Source: Gnetum montanum (taxonomy: Eukaryota; Streptophyta; Gnetopsida; Gnetales; Gnetaceae). From it: a stretch of DNA of 47,632 nt. Location: assembly GCA_015680685.1 (NCBI GenBank), contig MNCI01037919.1, positions 1-47,632 on the forward strand, given 5' to 3'. The notes under the pieces were generated by a model, which worked only from the letters and a program-made list of their open reading frames with translations, was not told the DNA's origin and made no database searches. The translations under genes and the position numbers were made by a program. Shown piece by piece: positions 20,022-31,774 of this stretch (positions are counted from its first letter, which is position 1; the number at the start of each line of letters is the position of its first letter).

Positions 20022-20786
20022 GCTGTAATGACAAGGCATGGAAACTTGTCTCTCTCTCTCCGATTAATGCGGAGAACACCATACAACGTAGCATGCTCGC
20101 CACGACACCATAACACTATTGACATTAAAGCCTTGACACGCTCCAAGCCAACTACTTCCCTTAAAAACAAAAATATATATATATATATATATAATGATAT
20201 ATATTTTTTTATTAAGAAACCAAAAATCATGACGATTGCAGTGTGACAAGTCCGAAAAGACTCTAAACTAGCGATCCTAGCATAGTTACACTTCTAGCGT
20301 AGTTACACTCCTAACGGTCCAGAAAGACCCAAAACTAGCAATCTCGACCTATTACAGTTACAATCCTACAATAACATGGGCAGTCTCGCACCTTCTCGAA
20401 GTTTCGCATTGGTAGTATCATTATTTCTAGCGGTTTTGTATCAGTAGCCTGCATGTCCTGCTTCAACGGTGTTACCTTCTTTCGCACCTATCTTTTCTCA
20501 TTCCGCATACTATCATCTTGCATGTTAAAAATTTACATGATACAACCTAGCAGTTTGAAATGACACTAAACTAGTAGATTAGCATCAGCATGTTAACGAT
20601 TTTGTAGTTTGCATTTTTACATCAACTTCTCATTCTCAGCAGTCCTGCATTCTCATGTCTTTACGGTTTTCCATGACCTTAAACTGGCAAGCTTTAATCT
20701 TTACATAGTATTGTCACTACTTCGCAAAATTTTCATCATACGCAACCTCTGCCAATGGGTGCCACTTAACTAGGCTCTCATCTTAT
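20022..20786. other. Spacer before RT with short repeats, copy A
   Basis: No coding signal on the plus strand. It holds an (AT)n run at about 20172-20206 and two copies of the AAACTAGC core (AAAAGACTCTAAACTAGC at about 20255; AAAGACCCAAAACTAGCA at about 20324). It ends with GATGGCAG|GTCAAG at about 20787, immediately before the RT frame, which could be a sense-strand splice acceptor. Confidence 0.5.
20172..20206. repeat. AT dinucleotide microsatellite
   Basis: About ten uninterrupted AT units followed by ATGATATATATT. A shorter version lies at the matching place in copy B (about 36675-36700). Confidence 0.9.
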
Positions 20787-22000
20787 GATGGCAGGTCAAG
20801 CGGAAGATGGGAATCCATCATGACCTTTCCACACCTTTAACATTGGCAGGGCCACAAGGTGAGCTCGCAAGACAGTTGAACCCTAACATGATCAGCTGTC
20901 GGTGGATCTCAACTAACACTATAGCAGCTTTAGAAGCATCCTTGGATTGGCCCAAGCATCTGGTCCAAAGCCTAGACTTAGAGGTCGGGGATGTAACTAA
21001 AGATCCTCTCGTCGAGACACCTGTGACCACATTAAAAGGGGAGGTGAAAACATTGAAACGCAGCTCCCTCCTAGACACACAAACACATAAAAATGTAGCT
21101 AATATTCTGCAAGGTAACATCGATGTCTTCACATGGTCATACAGCAACATGCCGGGTCTAGATCCATGGTTGATTAAGCACAACATCGTCCTAGACCCAC
21201 ACATGAAGGCAGTTAAGCAGAAGGCTCGCAAAGTTAAACCAAAAATCACACTAGCTATGAGGGACGAAACTACTAAGCTATACCAAGTGGGTTTCATATG
21301 TGCATTTGACTATTCAGAGTGGGTTTCCAATGTCATTGTGGTTTTGAAGAAAATGGGAGGAATACGGATCTGTATAGACTTCTGAGACCTAAACAAGGCA
21401 ATGACCAAGGATGACTTTCCACTTCCAAGCATTGATCAACTCATCGACACCATAGCTAGCCATGCTTTGTTATCCTTCATGGATGGCTTCTTTGGATACA
21501 ATCAAATCTACATTAACCCAAAGCACCAGTGGTCAAAAACCTTCATGACTCCATGGGAAACCTTCTACTATACCATGATGCCTTTTGGGCTCAAGAATGC
21601 TGGAGAAACCTACTAGCGAGCCATGACTTACATTTTTAGTGACTACATCCTAAAAATGTTAAATGACTACATGGAAGACATAGTAGTCAAGTCCAAAGAA
21701 TAAGTTGATCATCCACGCAACCTAGGGGTAGTTCTCAAATGCTACCAAATGCATGACCTACACCTCAGTCCTAAGAAGTGCATATTTGGAGTGAAAACAG
21801 GATGCATGTTAGGGTTCGTAGTATCGTGGGATGGAATATGAGTGGACCCTGATAAGGTCAAGGCCATTGTCAACCTAGCGTCTCCCACAAACCTAAAGGA
21901 GTTGCATGGTTTATAGGGTAGAGTACAGTTTATTTGAAGGTTTATAGCAAAGTTGATCGACAAGTTACATCCCATGCAACATCTTCTAAAGAAGGGGGTT
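20787..22000 (+). pseudogene. Ty3/gypsy reverse transcriptase, copy A
   Basis: The single frame contains VFTWSYSNMPGLD, VGFICAFDYSEWVSN, GGIRICIDF*DLNKA, FPLPSIDQLIDTIA, LLSFMDGFFGYNQI, MMPFGLKNAGETY and the catalytic box at 21668-21679. That box reads YMED instead of Y-x-DD, so the first Asp of the metal-binding pair is replaced by Glu. VDPDKVKAIV follows, then a thumb region with stops. 'PFGLKNAGATYQ' and 'VDPDKVKAI' are typical of the Tat/Ogre and Athila side of Ty3/gypsy. The start at 20807 (MGIHHDLSTP) is only the first Met after the possible splice acceptor; the real polyprotein would begin upstream. Stops at 21384 and elsewhere make it inactive. Confidence 0.9.
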
Positions 22001-23035
22001 AACTTTGAATGGACAACCCAGTGTCAACAAGCCTTCAATGATCTGAAGAAGGAACTCTCACACCTCCTGACTGTTCATCTTCCATAAAGGGACAAACCCT
22101 TCTTCATCTACCTTGCCACCTCCGATGCATCTGTCGCTACACTGTTGTGTCAAAAATGAGATGATGGTTCTGAGATACCAATGCACTATCTAAGTCATGC
22201 GCTAATAGTGCATGAGGCAAGGTACAACAAAGTGGAAAGGAATTGCCTGGCCCTAGTGTTCGCACTAAAAACATGGTGGCATTACCTATTCCGTAGCATG
22301 ACCAATATCATTTGCAAGAGCAACATACTCCGGGCTATTACTAATAACTTATACGAAAGTAGCAGGATAGCCCGATGGAAGGTAATAACTATGGAGTTCA
22401 ATTTACGATATGTAAGCCAATTGTTGACAAAAGGCCAAGCCATAGCAACCCAACTCATGGCTTCGCCAATCAATGACCAGGAAACCATAGACCCTGAATT
22501 TCTAGACGAATACTTCAGCAATGTCCATGTCATCTCTTCGCATCTCGAAGCCACCTTACATTTTGACAGTGCTTCAACCATGCAAGGAGGTAGCGCCACT
22601 ACCATAATCACGTTCTCCTCTAGGGAAATGCACCCATCCACTTATTGATTTTCTTTCCCTTGTACCAACAATGTGGCAGAATACAAGGGGCTACTTAGAG
22701 GCCTCTTAACTACCCATGCGCTACACATACAACACCTGGCCATCCAGGGAGATTCACAACTATTCATGAATCAAATCAGCGAGGTCTACATCTATAAGGC
22801 TATGCACCTACAACCCTACTACAATCTAGCAAAAATCCTACTCAAGCAATTTACAATCATAGATGTGCAACACATGCCATGCAACGAAAACACTATGGCA
22901 GATGCCTTAGCTACCCTTGCGTTAAACATCCCATCACATTCCCTGGAAAACCTTCCAACCTCGATTATAGAATGCACAGAGCCTATCACTCGGGTAGAGC
23001 ACATGGCATCTGTCAATGTCGCAGATACCCCATAG
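22001..23035 (+). pseudogene. Dual RNase H region, copy A
   Basis: First a degenerate Ty3-type RNase H (FFIYLATSDASVATLL, YLSHALIVHEARYN, NCLALVFAL) with acidic residues eroded. Then a second, complete-looking RNase H: LHFDSAST.QGGSA (first Asp), FPCTNNVAEYKGLL (Glu), IQGDSQLFMNQ (Asp), and TMADALATLAL (Asp). A second RNase H after the first is a known mark of the Tat lineage. All four acidic positions of the second domain can be seen. Stops interrupt the stretch (22086-22088, 22159-22161 and 22646-22648). Confidence 0.85.
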
Positions 23036-24276
23036 TGGTATGCTAACATTAAGACTTATCTACAACATGGTGAGCCCCCAGGGGGATTGACATCTACCTA
23101 GAGAGATGCAATCCGTAAGCGTGCTCGGAAGTACTTGCTCATGGGAAATGACGTCCTATGCCAACGCTCCTATGATGCGATATTGCTTGTATGCATGGGT
23201 GGCGAGCAAGCGTAGAAGGTAGTTAATGAAGTACATGAGGGGTTGTGCGGTGGACACATAGCACCTTGGGCTATGATTGCCAAAATCAAACGCCTAGGGT
23301 ATTACTAGCCCCACATTGAACGTGACTGCTTATTGAAAGTAAAAACATGTGACACGTGCCAAAGATACACGAATCTCATACACATACTGCATAAAGATTT
23401 ACATTCAACACAAATCACATGGCCCTTCCAAAGATGGGGGTTAGACCTCATAGGACCTATCACACCTAAGTCCTCCATAGGGCATAGCTTCATTATCACT
23501 GCCACTGAGTATTTTACCAAGTGGATGGAAGCTATTCCCCTGAGGAAAATGACATCTCAGCAAATATGCCATTTCATCCTAGATAACATAGTAATAAGGT
23601 TTGGGCTTCCAATGACTATTGTGACCAACAAGGGGCCATAGTTCAGTAGTACGAAAACCTGAACCTTCTATAGTAATCTAGGCATTAAGCAATCATTTTC
23701 TTCCCCTTATTATCTGCAGGTGAACAGGCAAGCGAAGGCTATAAATAAGTCCATCATCAACTTGCTAAAGCAGATGCTAACAACAGCAAGAGGTGGTAGC
23801 ATGAGCAAATCCCCTACATCTTGTGGGCCTACTAAATGATGTGCAGAACTAGAACAAGTAAGATCCCTTACAGTTTGGTTTACAGATCTAAAGTTGTATT
23901 GCCTCTTGAGTTGCAGGTACCATCACTCCGGATGATCCTAGCAGATGTCATGAGCGGAGCCCAAAACAATGAGTCATGAACCATCAACCTCAACTCAGTG
24001 GAGGAGGAGCATGCATAGATGCTGAGAAGCATCGAGCACTACCAAAGCAAGCAGCAACAGAAGCACCGTGCAGACCTATGCCAAAGGCTAGTGCATAAGG
24101 GAGACCTCGTCCTCAAGGCTGTCCGAGAACATGTGAGCAATTTCTCAGCCAACTGGGAAGGTCCTTATGTGGTCACTAAAGCCTTCAGGAATGGAGCCTT
24201 CAAACTGGTAGACATGGATGACAACGAGTTCGCCAACCCGGTGAATCACTCATACCTTAAGTCGTTTTACATCTGA
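23036..24276 (+). pseudogene. Integrase, copy A
   Basis: The HHCC zinc finger is recognisable (VHEGLCGGHIAP ... VKTCDTCQRY, 23220-23370), followed by the core beginning WGLDLIGPITPKS with the first catalytic Asp. The second catalytic site reads TIVTNKGP where B has IDNGP, and the third reads VNRQAKAINKS where B has ENGQAEATNKS. Two of three DDE residues are therefore lost. A frameshift lies between 23790 and 24019. The C-terminal domain is open at 24019-24276 (VREHVSNFSANWEGPYVV, FKLVDMDDNEF), ending at TGA just before the pre-LTR repeats. Confidence 0.88.
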
Positions 24277-24456
24277 GGTGCAATGACAGCGTTAGCTACG
24301 ACATAAAACTAGCACTGTTAGTCTACCATGACTATAAACTGGCACTTCTCATCTGCTACAATGTTAAACTGGCATGTACAGTCCACTGGGACCTTAAACT
24401 AGCATGGCGGTCTGCTGGGACCCTAAACCAGCACACGGTCTACCAAGACCATAAAT
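24277..24456. repeat. Pre-LTR short-repeat array, copy A
   Basis: Six irregular units of about 30 bp, e.g. GTCCACTGGGACCTTAAACT, GTCTGCTGGGACCCTAAACC and GTCTACCATGACTATAAACT, each ending in an A(C/T)(T/C)(A/G)GCA-like core. It occupies the space where a polypurine tract is expected; no purine-rich tract is obvious. Confidence 0.8.
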
Positions 24457-27130
24457 TGGGTTCATGTCACATCTCCAGCATGCATACCGAACGAGCGGGT
24501 GCGATGTCGATGCATGGGTAGGTTGTCGCAATTCTAGAACATGATTCATGACACAATGGGGACGTGGTTTGGAACACATGTAACATCTCCACCCTTGGCA
24601 TCATGCTGACCCTTTGAAAATGCTGCATGGCATTATACTGGCCCTCCGAACCTACCTTCGCCACGGCACCTCACCCTCACAGTGGTTCCAGGGTTAGTTC
24701 CCGCATTTGGAGTACCAGCAGTATTGTGGCCTAACCACAATATTTTTACTCCAGCTCCCTACCAACATCTGGGCTTGCATGACATTAGCTATGTGGTAGT
24801 TAATCCCATGGCTGAACCAGGAATGCAAACCCCTGGTAGGGATTCTAGAGCATCTGCATCCATAGCAACTCCTCGTGCCTTCAGGACCTATCTCTCCACG
24901 TCGATGCTGCCAAGGCCACTGCTAGTCCTCCTATCTTGGACACTGTGCACCAATGCCTACAGGTGTGCAAGAGGTTCATCAATTTCTGTGGCTAGTAAAA
25001 CCTTTGTCCCCACGGGTGCATCTTGCCACAATAGTAAATGCTACCATGTCACGAAGTGAGTGCCTTGACTAGCTTGGCCACTACAAAGTGCAAACTCCAA
25101 TGCTTTGCGTAATACAGCTCGCCACCAAGGAAACACCAACGTAAGTTCCATGCATGTAACATAGCTTGCCACATAGAACACATTTGTACTTAGGTTAAAA
25201 CCCTTCACGGATGTAATGCAACTCATCCTATGAAGGAAACACCTGTTCTACAAGAGGTTGAAGAACAGCGCTAGCCAAAGATGAAAATGGGGATGAGCCC
25301 CTTAGAGCACTCTGACAAGGGACTCTACTAAACATCATATTTTCTCTCTGCCTTAACCTCTACACAATCAATGCAACACTCTCAAGTTCAGCCAAGCGAT
25401 GTTTCAACACTCACCAAGCAACAACCTTAGCATTTCGCCTGCTACGATATTTCGTATTCTTTGTCGACATCTATCGAGCTTGTTCTCTAGACATCGATAA
25501 AGAGGGGCCAATGAAACACACCAAAAAATTGTGAGGTCATCCTTTCTTCACTAGGCCTCGCAATTAATGTGCCAGCACAGTGGTTCATCAAGAGGAGAAC
25601 GCCTAGAGTTCAGGTTGACCAGTTCGGAAAATTTTCTACTTTGGGCATAAATAGGCTGTATGGGTCATCCTGCCTATTTATCCAAGTAGCTCGCTTGGTT
25701 GACAGCCTACTCATAAATGATGCACGGAGTTGGCAGTAGCATTCTAGATGCCCAAAATAATTCAGCAAGTTTTCTAAGTCACAAAGTCTGCTACGCTACG
25801 CTAGACCTTGCTATGCAGCGTAGTAAGCTTTAGAAGACATTTGTAGGATAAAATGCTATGCTATGCTACTCCATGTAGCGTAGCATGGCAACAGCTTCAC
25901 AACCAGTTCCCTCGCCCAAGTTCAAGTCTTTCAACAATGTCCCTTTTCGTCAGGAAGCGGCAGACCATGTCTATTGCTACACTATGCTGAACTACAAGGC
26001 GCAGTGAGGCATAGCAATCCTACGGAAGAGATAGAAGGTAGCTCAAAGAGCAGGAACAACAAAGTTTGCAAGCCTTGCATCGTAGGAAGCAAAGTTTGCA
26101 AATTGGCAAAGCTTTTGTGTCTAAGGTCGGTTGCTATGCCACATAGTGTAGCATAGTGTAGCAAGCATACAACACACATATTGGTACTATGCTATGCCAA
26201 GCATGCTATGCTATGAAGCACAACAAGGCATGTGGGTGGTTGTGTGACATCAATGCACTCCACCTAATTGGACCATTGGCACACATCACCAGATGCTCAC
26301 GACATGATTACGGTAGGGTAGGCTCATGGTCGTGGCATCACAGACTCACAGTCACAACGGTCATGTGTGTCCAATGGTTATATTGGCACGTGTGGGACCA
26401 GCAAGTCAGCAAAGTCTTAGGGCACGTGGCATCCAAATTAGCCCTACTGTGTGTCCTTGGTCCTATAAATACCCTAACAAGTGACACTCAAAGTCTCTTT
26501 TTTTGGCTCTCTGGATTTTTTGGGGGCTCACTTTTCCTTCTGGCTTTTTCTGCTGGCTCTCTTTTCGACTAAGACTCTCTCTAATTCTACATCCATCATT
26601 ATAAGCTCTCTATTTGAGACTGCAAATAGTGAGCAATCCCAACTAACATTCTATTCTATCTCCCTTTCTACCACCTTGGTAGAATCCTCGCATGGTCAAC
26701 ACCTAAGGCTACATCCAAGCACACAACCTGTTCTTGCTCCACAAGGCTTGGTAACTCTCGGGATTTCTGCATTCCATCACGCTGTGCAACCGACTGTATC
26801 CATCTCTACAGAGCAAACTTGTAGCTTCGAAGCGGTGCATTTTTTTAAATTGCATTCTACTCTATTTCTTACTTATTGTTGCGTTTTGCATCATTTTTTC
26901 TTTCTTTATCTACTTGCAATAATTATTTCACATTTCTACACCCGTTTAAAAGTTTATGTTGCAAAAGGCTATATAGACGCCGATTACGTCCCTGTCTGAT
27001 CAATCAACCCATTCAGGGTGCCCGTATCTGCACACACCTAGCACGACCCTCCCATGGGTATGAGGTTGAGACTATCACACCCACCGACCCCTCAAAATTT
27101 TCCAACCATTGACATTTTCAACCTTTTGCA
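24457..27130 (+). mobile_element. LTR2, shared by copies A and B
   Basis: Starts TGGGTTCATGTCACATC and ends ...CCTTTTGCA, 2674 bp. LTR3 (TGGGTTTGCATCGCATC...CACTACA, 2654 bp) aligns end to end with roughly nine in ten bases matching in the parts I compared by eye. It contains GCTATGCTA/TAGCGTAGC motifs (25790-25890 and 26130-26215), a TATA box at 26464, and U5 with CTGTCTGAT near 26992. It follows the integrase of A and precedes the leader and gag of B, so it serves both as 3' LTR of A and 5' LTR of B. Small open frames inside it are not genes. Confidence 0.82.
26464..26471 (+). promoter_or_regulatory. TATA box of LTR2
   Basis: TATAAATACCCTAACAAGTG followed by ACACTCAAAG, identical in LTR3 at 42982. 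It would drive the sense transcript of copy B. Confidence 0.82.
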
Positions 27131-27150
27131 ATTTTTTGCACTTTGTGCAG

Positions 27151-27745
27151 TGTAGATCGGTCGCCTCGACGATTCCTCGGGAGCCCCACCAAACACAAGG
27201 CCTCCGATTGCCTATTAACTAGCCCATTTTATGGTATTCTTGCATGCGTTCTGTACCCCATCTCACATGGTACAGAGTGGTTTCCTCAATAGTTCCCCTG
27301 GAGCCCCGTTAGACATAAATCCTACTTGTATGCTAGTTAGCTTGCCCACCTCACGGTCTTGCGTGCGTTCTGTACGCAATCGTGCATGGTACAGACTGGT
27401 TACTTCGATGGTCCCTCAGGGATCCTGTGAGACCTAAAGCCTTTGCTCGTTAGCTTGCCCATCTTACAATAGTCTTGCATGCATTCTGTACCCCATCTTG
27501 CGTGGTATAGAGTGGTCGCTTCGACGGTCCCTCGAGGATCCTGCGAGACGCAAAGCCTTCTTGGTCGCTAACTAGATTTCCCATCTTATGGTAGTTTTGC
27601 ACATGCTCTGTACCTCATCATGCACTGATGTAAACGTGACATCCCTTTTTTGGTTGTTTATACTTTATGTGGTACAGATCGGTCACCTCAATGGTTCCTC
27701 TGGAATCCGGCAAGACGTAAAGCCCTCTTACTGGTTTCCTTGCTC
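27151..27745. repeat. Leader minisatellite, ~119-bp unit, five copies, copy B
   Basis: The landmark TACAGA(T/G)(C/T)GG.(C/T).CCTC begins at 27151, 27271, 27390, 27506 and 27673. Spacings are 120, 119, 116 and 167 bp, the last unit carrying an extra ~50 bp. Units also share CTTGCATGCGTTCTGTACCC and GAGACGCAAAGCC-like blocks. The array lies between LTR2 and gag, where a packaging or leader element is expected. Open frames at 27231 and 27588 are by-products. Confidence 0.88.
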
Positions 27746-27823
27746 GTTTGCGCTCTTTTGCATAACTTTTACACTTTTTTGCATAACTATTTGCATAACC
27801 ACCTGCATAAGTATATTCTTAAC

Positions 27824-29910
27824 AATGTATTTTTCAACTACTACTTCCAATGCCTTCAATGTAGAAGTTCCCTTCAACGTCGAAGCTCCCACCATAGTTC
27901 AAGGCACTACTGGTGCCGAACAACCGCTAAATCTGATGTAAGAAACTCACTGATCTCTCAAAATCCAAAATCGAGGGCCTAAGAGATTAGCCTAGCAATA
28001 AGAGCATTATAGTTTTCTTTATGCAAAGGTGAAATCAAATCTACCCTTGGATTTAGACAAACTCAAGGAAAAATGCAGCTTCGAGTTCGCTTACTGCAAC
28101 AGGAAAGAATTTGTTCCCAACCCGAGCGTCCCCTTACCTTTAACGCAAGCGTACCAAAGGCTTCTAGACCAACAAATCTAGTTGGCTAGGCTTAGGAAGA
28201 AATAGGACATAGTGTCCAAACAAGATGACGCTTTTGAGGATGGATAGTAAGAACTCAATTCCCAATCGGATGAGGGAGGTCCAACCGGCCCCGCTCTTGT
28301 CTCTCCTACCCAATCCTTCTGGGCCAAGCCGTGGTCTATTACCGCTCCCTTTTTGATTACTCCTACACTTATGCAACCCATAATTATAGCTTCTATAGGT
28401 AGCCACACCAATCCTATGGCATTTCAACACCTTCTCTCGTCTATTTCCCATGTTCCGTTTGTAGCTACTATCCCATTGCAAACTGTCCAGCAATCTACTC
28501 TTGTAGCACGTAACACACCAACCGTGGCTACCCTGCCGCACATGCATGTCATACTACCTTTGCAAACATGTACGACTTCTGCCTCTATTCCCACATTCAT
28601 GACTACTTTGCCCAAGGTGGTGGGCCTTGGCCCCTCCATGTGGTGGGCCCTGGCCCCTCCACGTGGTGGGCCCCATTTGCTTCTTCATCTATTCTACAAC
28701 TATCGTAGATGTCTCACTATGTGCGCTCTCAAACACACCAAACCTTGCAAACAATGCAACCCAACACGGGGCTATGGTCCATGATGCCAGTGATACAAGT
28801 GGTCCATCTGGCAACCCAACCCTTGGTAGCTACCCTAACAACACCGTCTGCTGGGTGGTGGACAACACAGGCTACACCACTCGTGGGGGTTGTCCCAATG
28901 GTACCATTGACAGGTCACACCGTCACCCCCGCCATGCCACATGTGGGAGCTACCCCAATAGCCCCCCAACCATCTACAACATCCCTAAGTCTGGACCAAG
29001 CATTTTAGCTCATCCAAACCCTTACTAAGGAAATAAAACACCTCAAAGCTACTAGGTCCAACACAGTATAAGTAATGGACTTTTACAAGATGACTCCATC
29101 AGCCCTGCAATCCTTTCTTTGACCTTACCCCTGAGGATGCCTCTCTCGCACTTCATGAAGTACAATGGGGAGGAAGATCCCAACGCACATCTTATCACCT
29201 TTAGGTCTAAGTCTTTGCTATTGAAATAGTGGCCACACACAGTCATTTGTGTCTTCGCTATCTCCCTAGCCAAGAAAGCTCTAGATTGGTACCGTGCATT
29301 ACCATGCTCATCCATTTCAACCTTGGAAGAGATGTTGATCTAGTTCATGACATGCTTCAAGTACAACTTGAAGCCAAAAACCACGTTGGATTAGTTAATG
29401 AGCGTGAAGCAAGACCCACTGGAACCAGTCCAAAAGTTCATTCAACGTTGGAGCGCAACCCTTAACAAAATCTACAAACCCATCGCAGAGGCCCACTTGC
29501 TGGCCATCTTTAAGGGTGTAGTGAACGACTTCATCAATTCAAAACTGTACTACCTCACTCCTCTCTCCCTTAGTCAAGCTTTTTCCCAAACTAAGAGCAT
29601 AAAGGACATGGCCAAGGCAAGTAAAGACCTAGCCTACATCACTTACAAAAGCACCTTCGCAAAGAAGGAAAAGGGTAAAGCCCAAACAACCATGTTGGCC
29701 ACTGTGGCAATGGAGGCTAAGCCCAAACCTAGCAACAACTGTAGCAAGAACAATAAGAAATCAGCCACACAAGTAGCTAGTCCTGCACCCAAGTTGGGAC
29801 ACATGCCACACCCTGTTATGCCCATGTCAGAGACATCTACACAACCAAAATCCAACTTTGAGCACAAAGATCGCTCAAAGTACACCCCACTACCTCTAAA
29901 GCCCTCATAG
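27824..29910 (+). pseudogene. Gag capsid region, copy B
   Basis: Gag forms the particle. A possible start is ATG at 27824 (MYFSTTTSNAFNVEV), followed by a long Pro/Thr-rich, poorly conserved N-terminal part broken by frameshifts. The retrotransposon-gag core lies at about 29150-29530: YNGEEDPNAHLITFRSKSLL, ALDWYRALP, and VKQDPLEPVQKFIQRW with IYKPIAEAHLLAIFKGV. It continues in one frame (29398-29910) into a Lys-rich linker (KKEKGKAQTTM). A short tandem duplication (GTGGTGGGCCTTGGCCCCTC and its repeat at 28618-28672) sits in the variable part. Several stops and frame changes upstream of 29398 show decay. Confidence 0.72.
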
Positions 29911-30015
29911 CTTCTGAAGTAGTTGTTGGTAGCGAGATACATCCAACATAAGCAAATGTTGTAAGAGGCAAACACAAGGCATCAACGCTATTATGAGCTC
30001 CTTAGGAATCCCTCT

Positions 30016-30299
30016 TTGGCCTTTCCCAATGAGCCTCCAATCCCTAAGGATTTCAAACTAGACAGGTTTTGCAATTACCATCAACTATGTGGCCATAACA
30101 CAGATTATTGTTTGTCGTTGCAGGATGACATCCAAAGATTAATCAACCTACAGAAACTAGTGCTAGATGAAAGCAACCTAGTCCACCCTAAAAATCAATC
30201 TATGTATGTCTACATGGATGCCCTCAATGCCAACAATGTTGGCTACACAATCAATGTCATTGACATCGATGATGAATTTAGGTTACCTCAGTAGCCATT
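30016..30299 (+). pseudogene. Gag zinc knuckle and linker, copy B
   Basis: Same frame as the gag core. PPIPKDFKLDRFCNYHQLCG continues to HNTDYCLSLQDDIQRLI. This is the Tat/Athila-type nucleic-acid-binding motif, with Cys-x2-His...GH-x4-Cys, followed by the usual 'L.deIq.LI' helix. It ends at a stop (30292-30294) after FRLPQ. Confidence 0.8.
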
Positions 30300-31695
30300 C
30301 GTGATCCGTGTGCCTCAGCGTAGTGCATCGGTATTGCAGGCAGCCAATCAAAATGTGCAATAGCCTTTCATCCTGAGAGTCCCACCATGAGCACCCACTT
30401 TTGTGCCACTTGTTAGTGGGGCCACGTGGCCCCATTAGTTAACGCCTCTAGCTCCATTTGTCATTAGGGGGCCAACACCTTCAACGGTTCCTACCTCGCG
30501 CAAGGAGGTTGAACAGCCTTCTCACCTCGCAAGGCGAGCAGTACACTGGGTGGATGAGATGTCAAAGGGGAGTATCATCAAGAGTACCCCCAGGCCTACA
30601 TCTTTTCCCCTTGCATCTGCACCTTCACTCCCAAAGATGAAGGTTGACATGACTACGCAGCCTGCATCACTTTGCCGACAGCGATCTGAACCTAGATCCG
30701 AAGTCACCTCTCCTTGGGAGATTTTCCTTCTAGGACAAATTGAAGAGGAGGAAAGCATCAAACAAGAGGGTGTCCAAGACCTTCTGGACACCCTCACCCA
30801 GGTCAAGCAAGCTCTAAAGTAGAAAAACATGACATTGAACTTTTACAGCCTAATCATGACATCTGTACCCCACCGTGAGGCTCTAATCCATATGTCAATG
30901 ACGATTCCGATCGATGAGAACATGTCTGTGGAAGAGGAAGTGATCCATTCGGTTATGCTTTTCTCTGTACCCACAAAGTTCATGACACCTCAATTGACCT
31001 TCAGTGACAATGCCATTAGGGAAGATCCTGAAGGGGGTCAGGTGACTATGGTGCCTCTCTTCATCACAATTCAGGTCGGCCAACACCGGATCCGAAAGGT
31101 ACATGTTGATGATGGCGCCACCACAAACGTCATTTCCTTTGCTATTGTAGATAATTTGGGATTAGTCGACCAAATCAAACCCACAACCATGTCATGTTAG
31201 AGGTCCTTTAATGGGGCATACGTCCTAGTGAAGGGCACAGTTCACATAAACTTCGTAGTAGGGGACCAGTTCCCCATAGAAGCAACATTCATAGTCATTG
31301 AGGAAATGCCTGGGTTTAACCTGATCTTGGATAGATCATGGTTGGTGCAACTTAGGACCATCTCCTTGCCTATAGACTAGGAAATCCATTTACCATACGA
31401 AGGCAAGGAGGTAGTGATCCATGGTGATGAAGCAGCAATGCAAGCAATCAGTAACGTAGACATGAAGCAGGGTTCAGAGGTGACCACCTCTGAGCGTGAG
31501 GTGCTTGATCATGCATGCATTAGCCATCAAATGGAGGGGTTGGCCCAAGGAGCTGACTCCTAAATCAAAAACACATGGGTTGAGTTGCCCTTCCAAGTAG
31601 AGGATGATAATGTGAACGAGAGCCTTGGCAAAAAACCTCGACTCTACGTTCTGATCAACCCACAATGGGTTAAGAAGCAGCTACGCATAGCATAG
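30300..31695 (+). pseudogene. Aspartic protease region, copy B
   Basis: In frame with gag. A Pro-rich linker (RPTSFPLASAPSLPK) precedes MTLNFYSLIMTS (30829), which aligns with copy C. The active site VHVDDGATTNVISF (31100-31141) is intact here; the family consensus is D-(S/T/G)-G, and this lineage reads DDGA. GFNLILDRSWLVQLR (31315-31359) follows, with LGR altered to LDR. A stop follows TTMSC at 31198. The frame ends near KKQLRIA and TAG at 31693-31695. RT does not follow directly: 5.6 kb of other sequence separates them. Confidence 0.85.
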
Positions 31696-31774
31696 AAACC
31701 CTATTGCTTCCTACCTAGCTACCATCCCTTATGCATTCATTGCTTTTCACTTTGATAACATGCCATCCTTATGG

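Larger units (their letters stand above)
18836..24456 (+). mobile_element. Copy A: 5'-deleted Tat-type Ty3/gypsy internal region
   Basis: Begins at AGAGTTGCAT (about 18841), inside antisense intron 2, joined to ~40 bp that follow LTR1. It contains antisense exons 2 and 1, spacer, RT, two RNase H domains, integrase and the pre-LTR repeat array, then LTR2. It aligns with copy B from 35342 to 40964 nearly colinearly, differing mostly by C/T and G/A changes. Gag, protease and antisense exons 3 to the end are gone. The catalytic residues of RT and integrase are damaged. Confidence 0.8.

Noticed and set aside
20818-21297. 159-codon minus-strand frame opposite RT (and similar ones at 14899 and 37316)
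   Set aside because: Mirror of the RT coding strand; codons complement conserved RT residues and the frames end at RT-specific variation.
26189-27112. Several long frames in LTR2 (127 and 172 codons) and matching ones in LTR3
   Set aside because: They lie across the TATA box and R-U5 region, and the frames are not preserved between LTR2 and LTR3.
27151-27745. Regularly spaced repeats that might suggest a CRISPR array
   Set aside because: The units are ~119-bp direct tandem repeats without short repeat/unique spacer structure, in a eukaryotic retroelement leader.
28353-29028. Overlapping 143-, 133- and 99-codon frames rich in Pro/Thr/His
   Set aside because: They are pieces of the low-complexity N-terminal gag region split by frameshifts, not separate genes.
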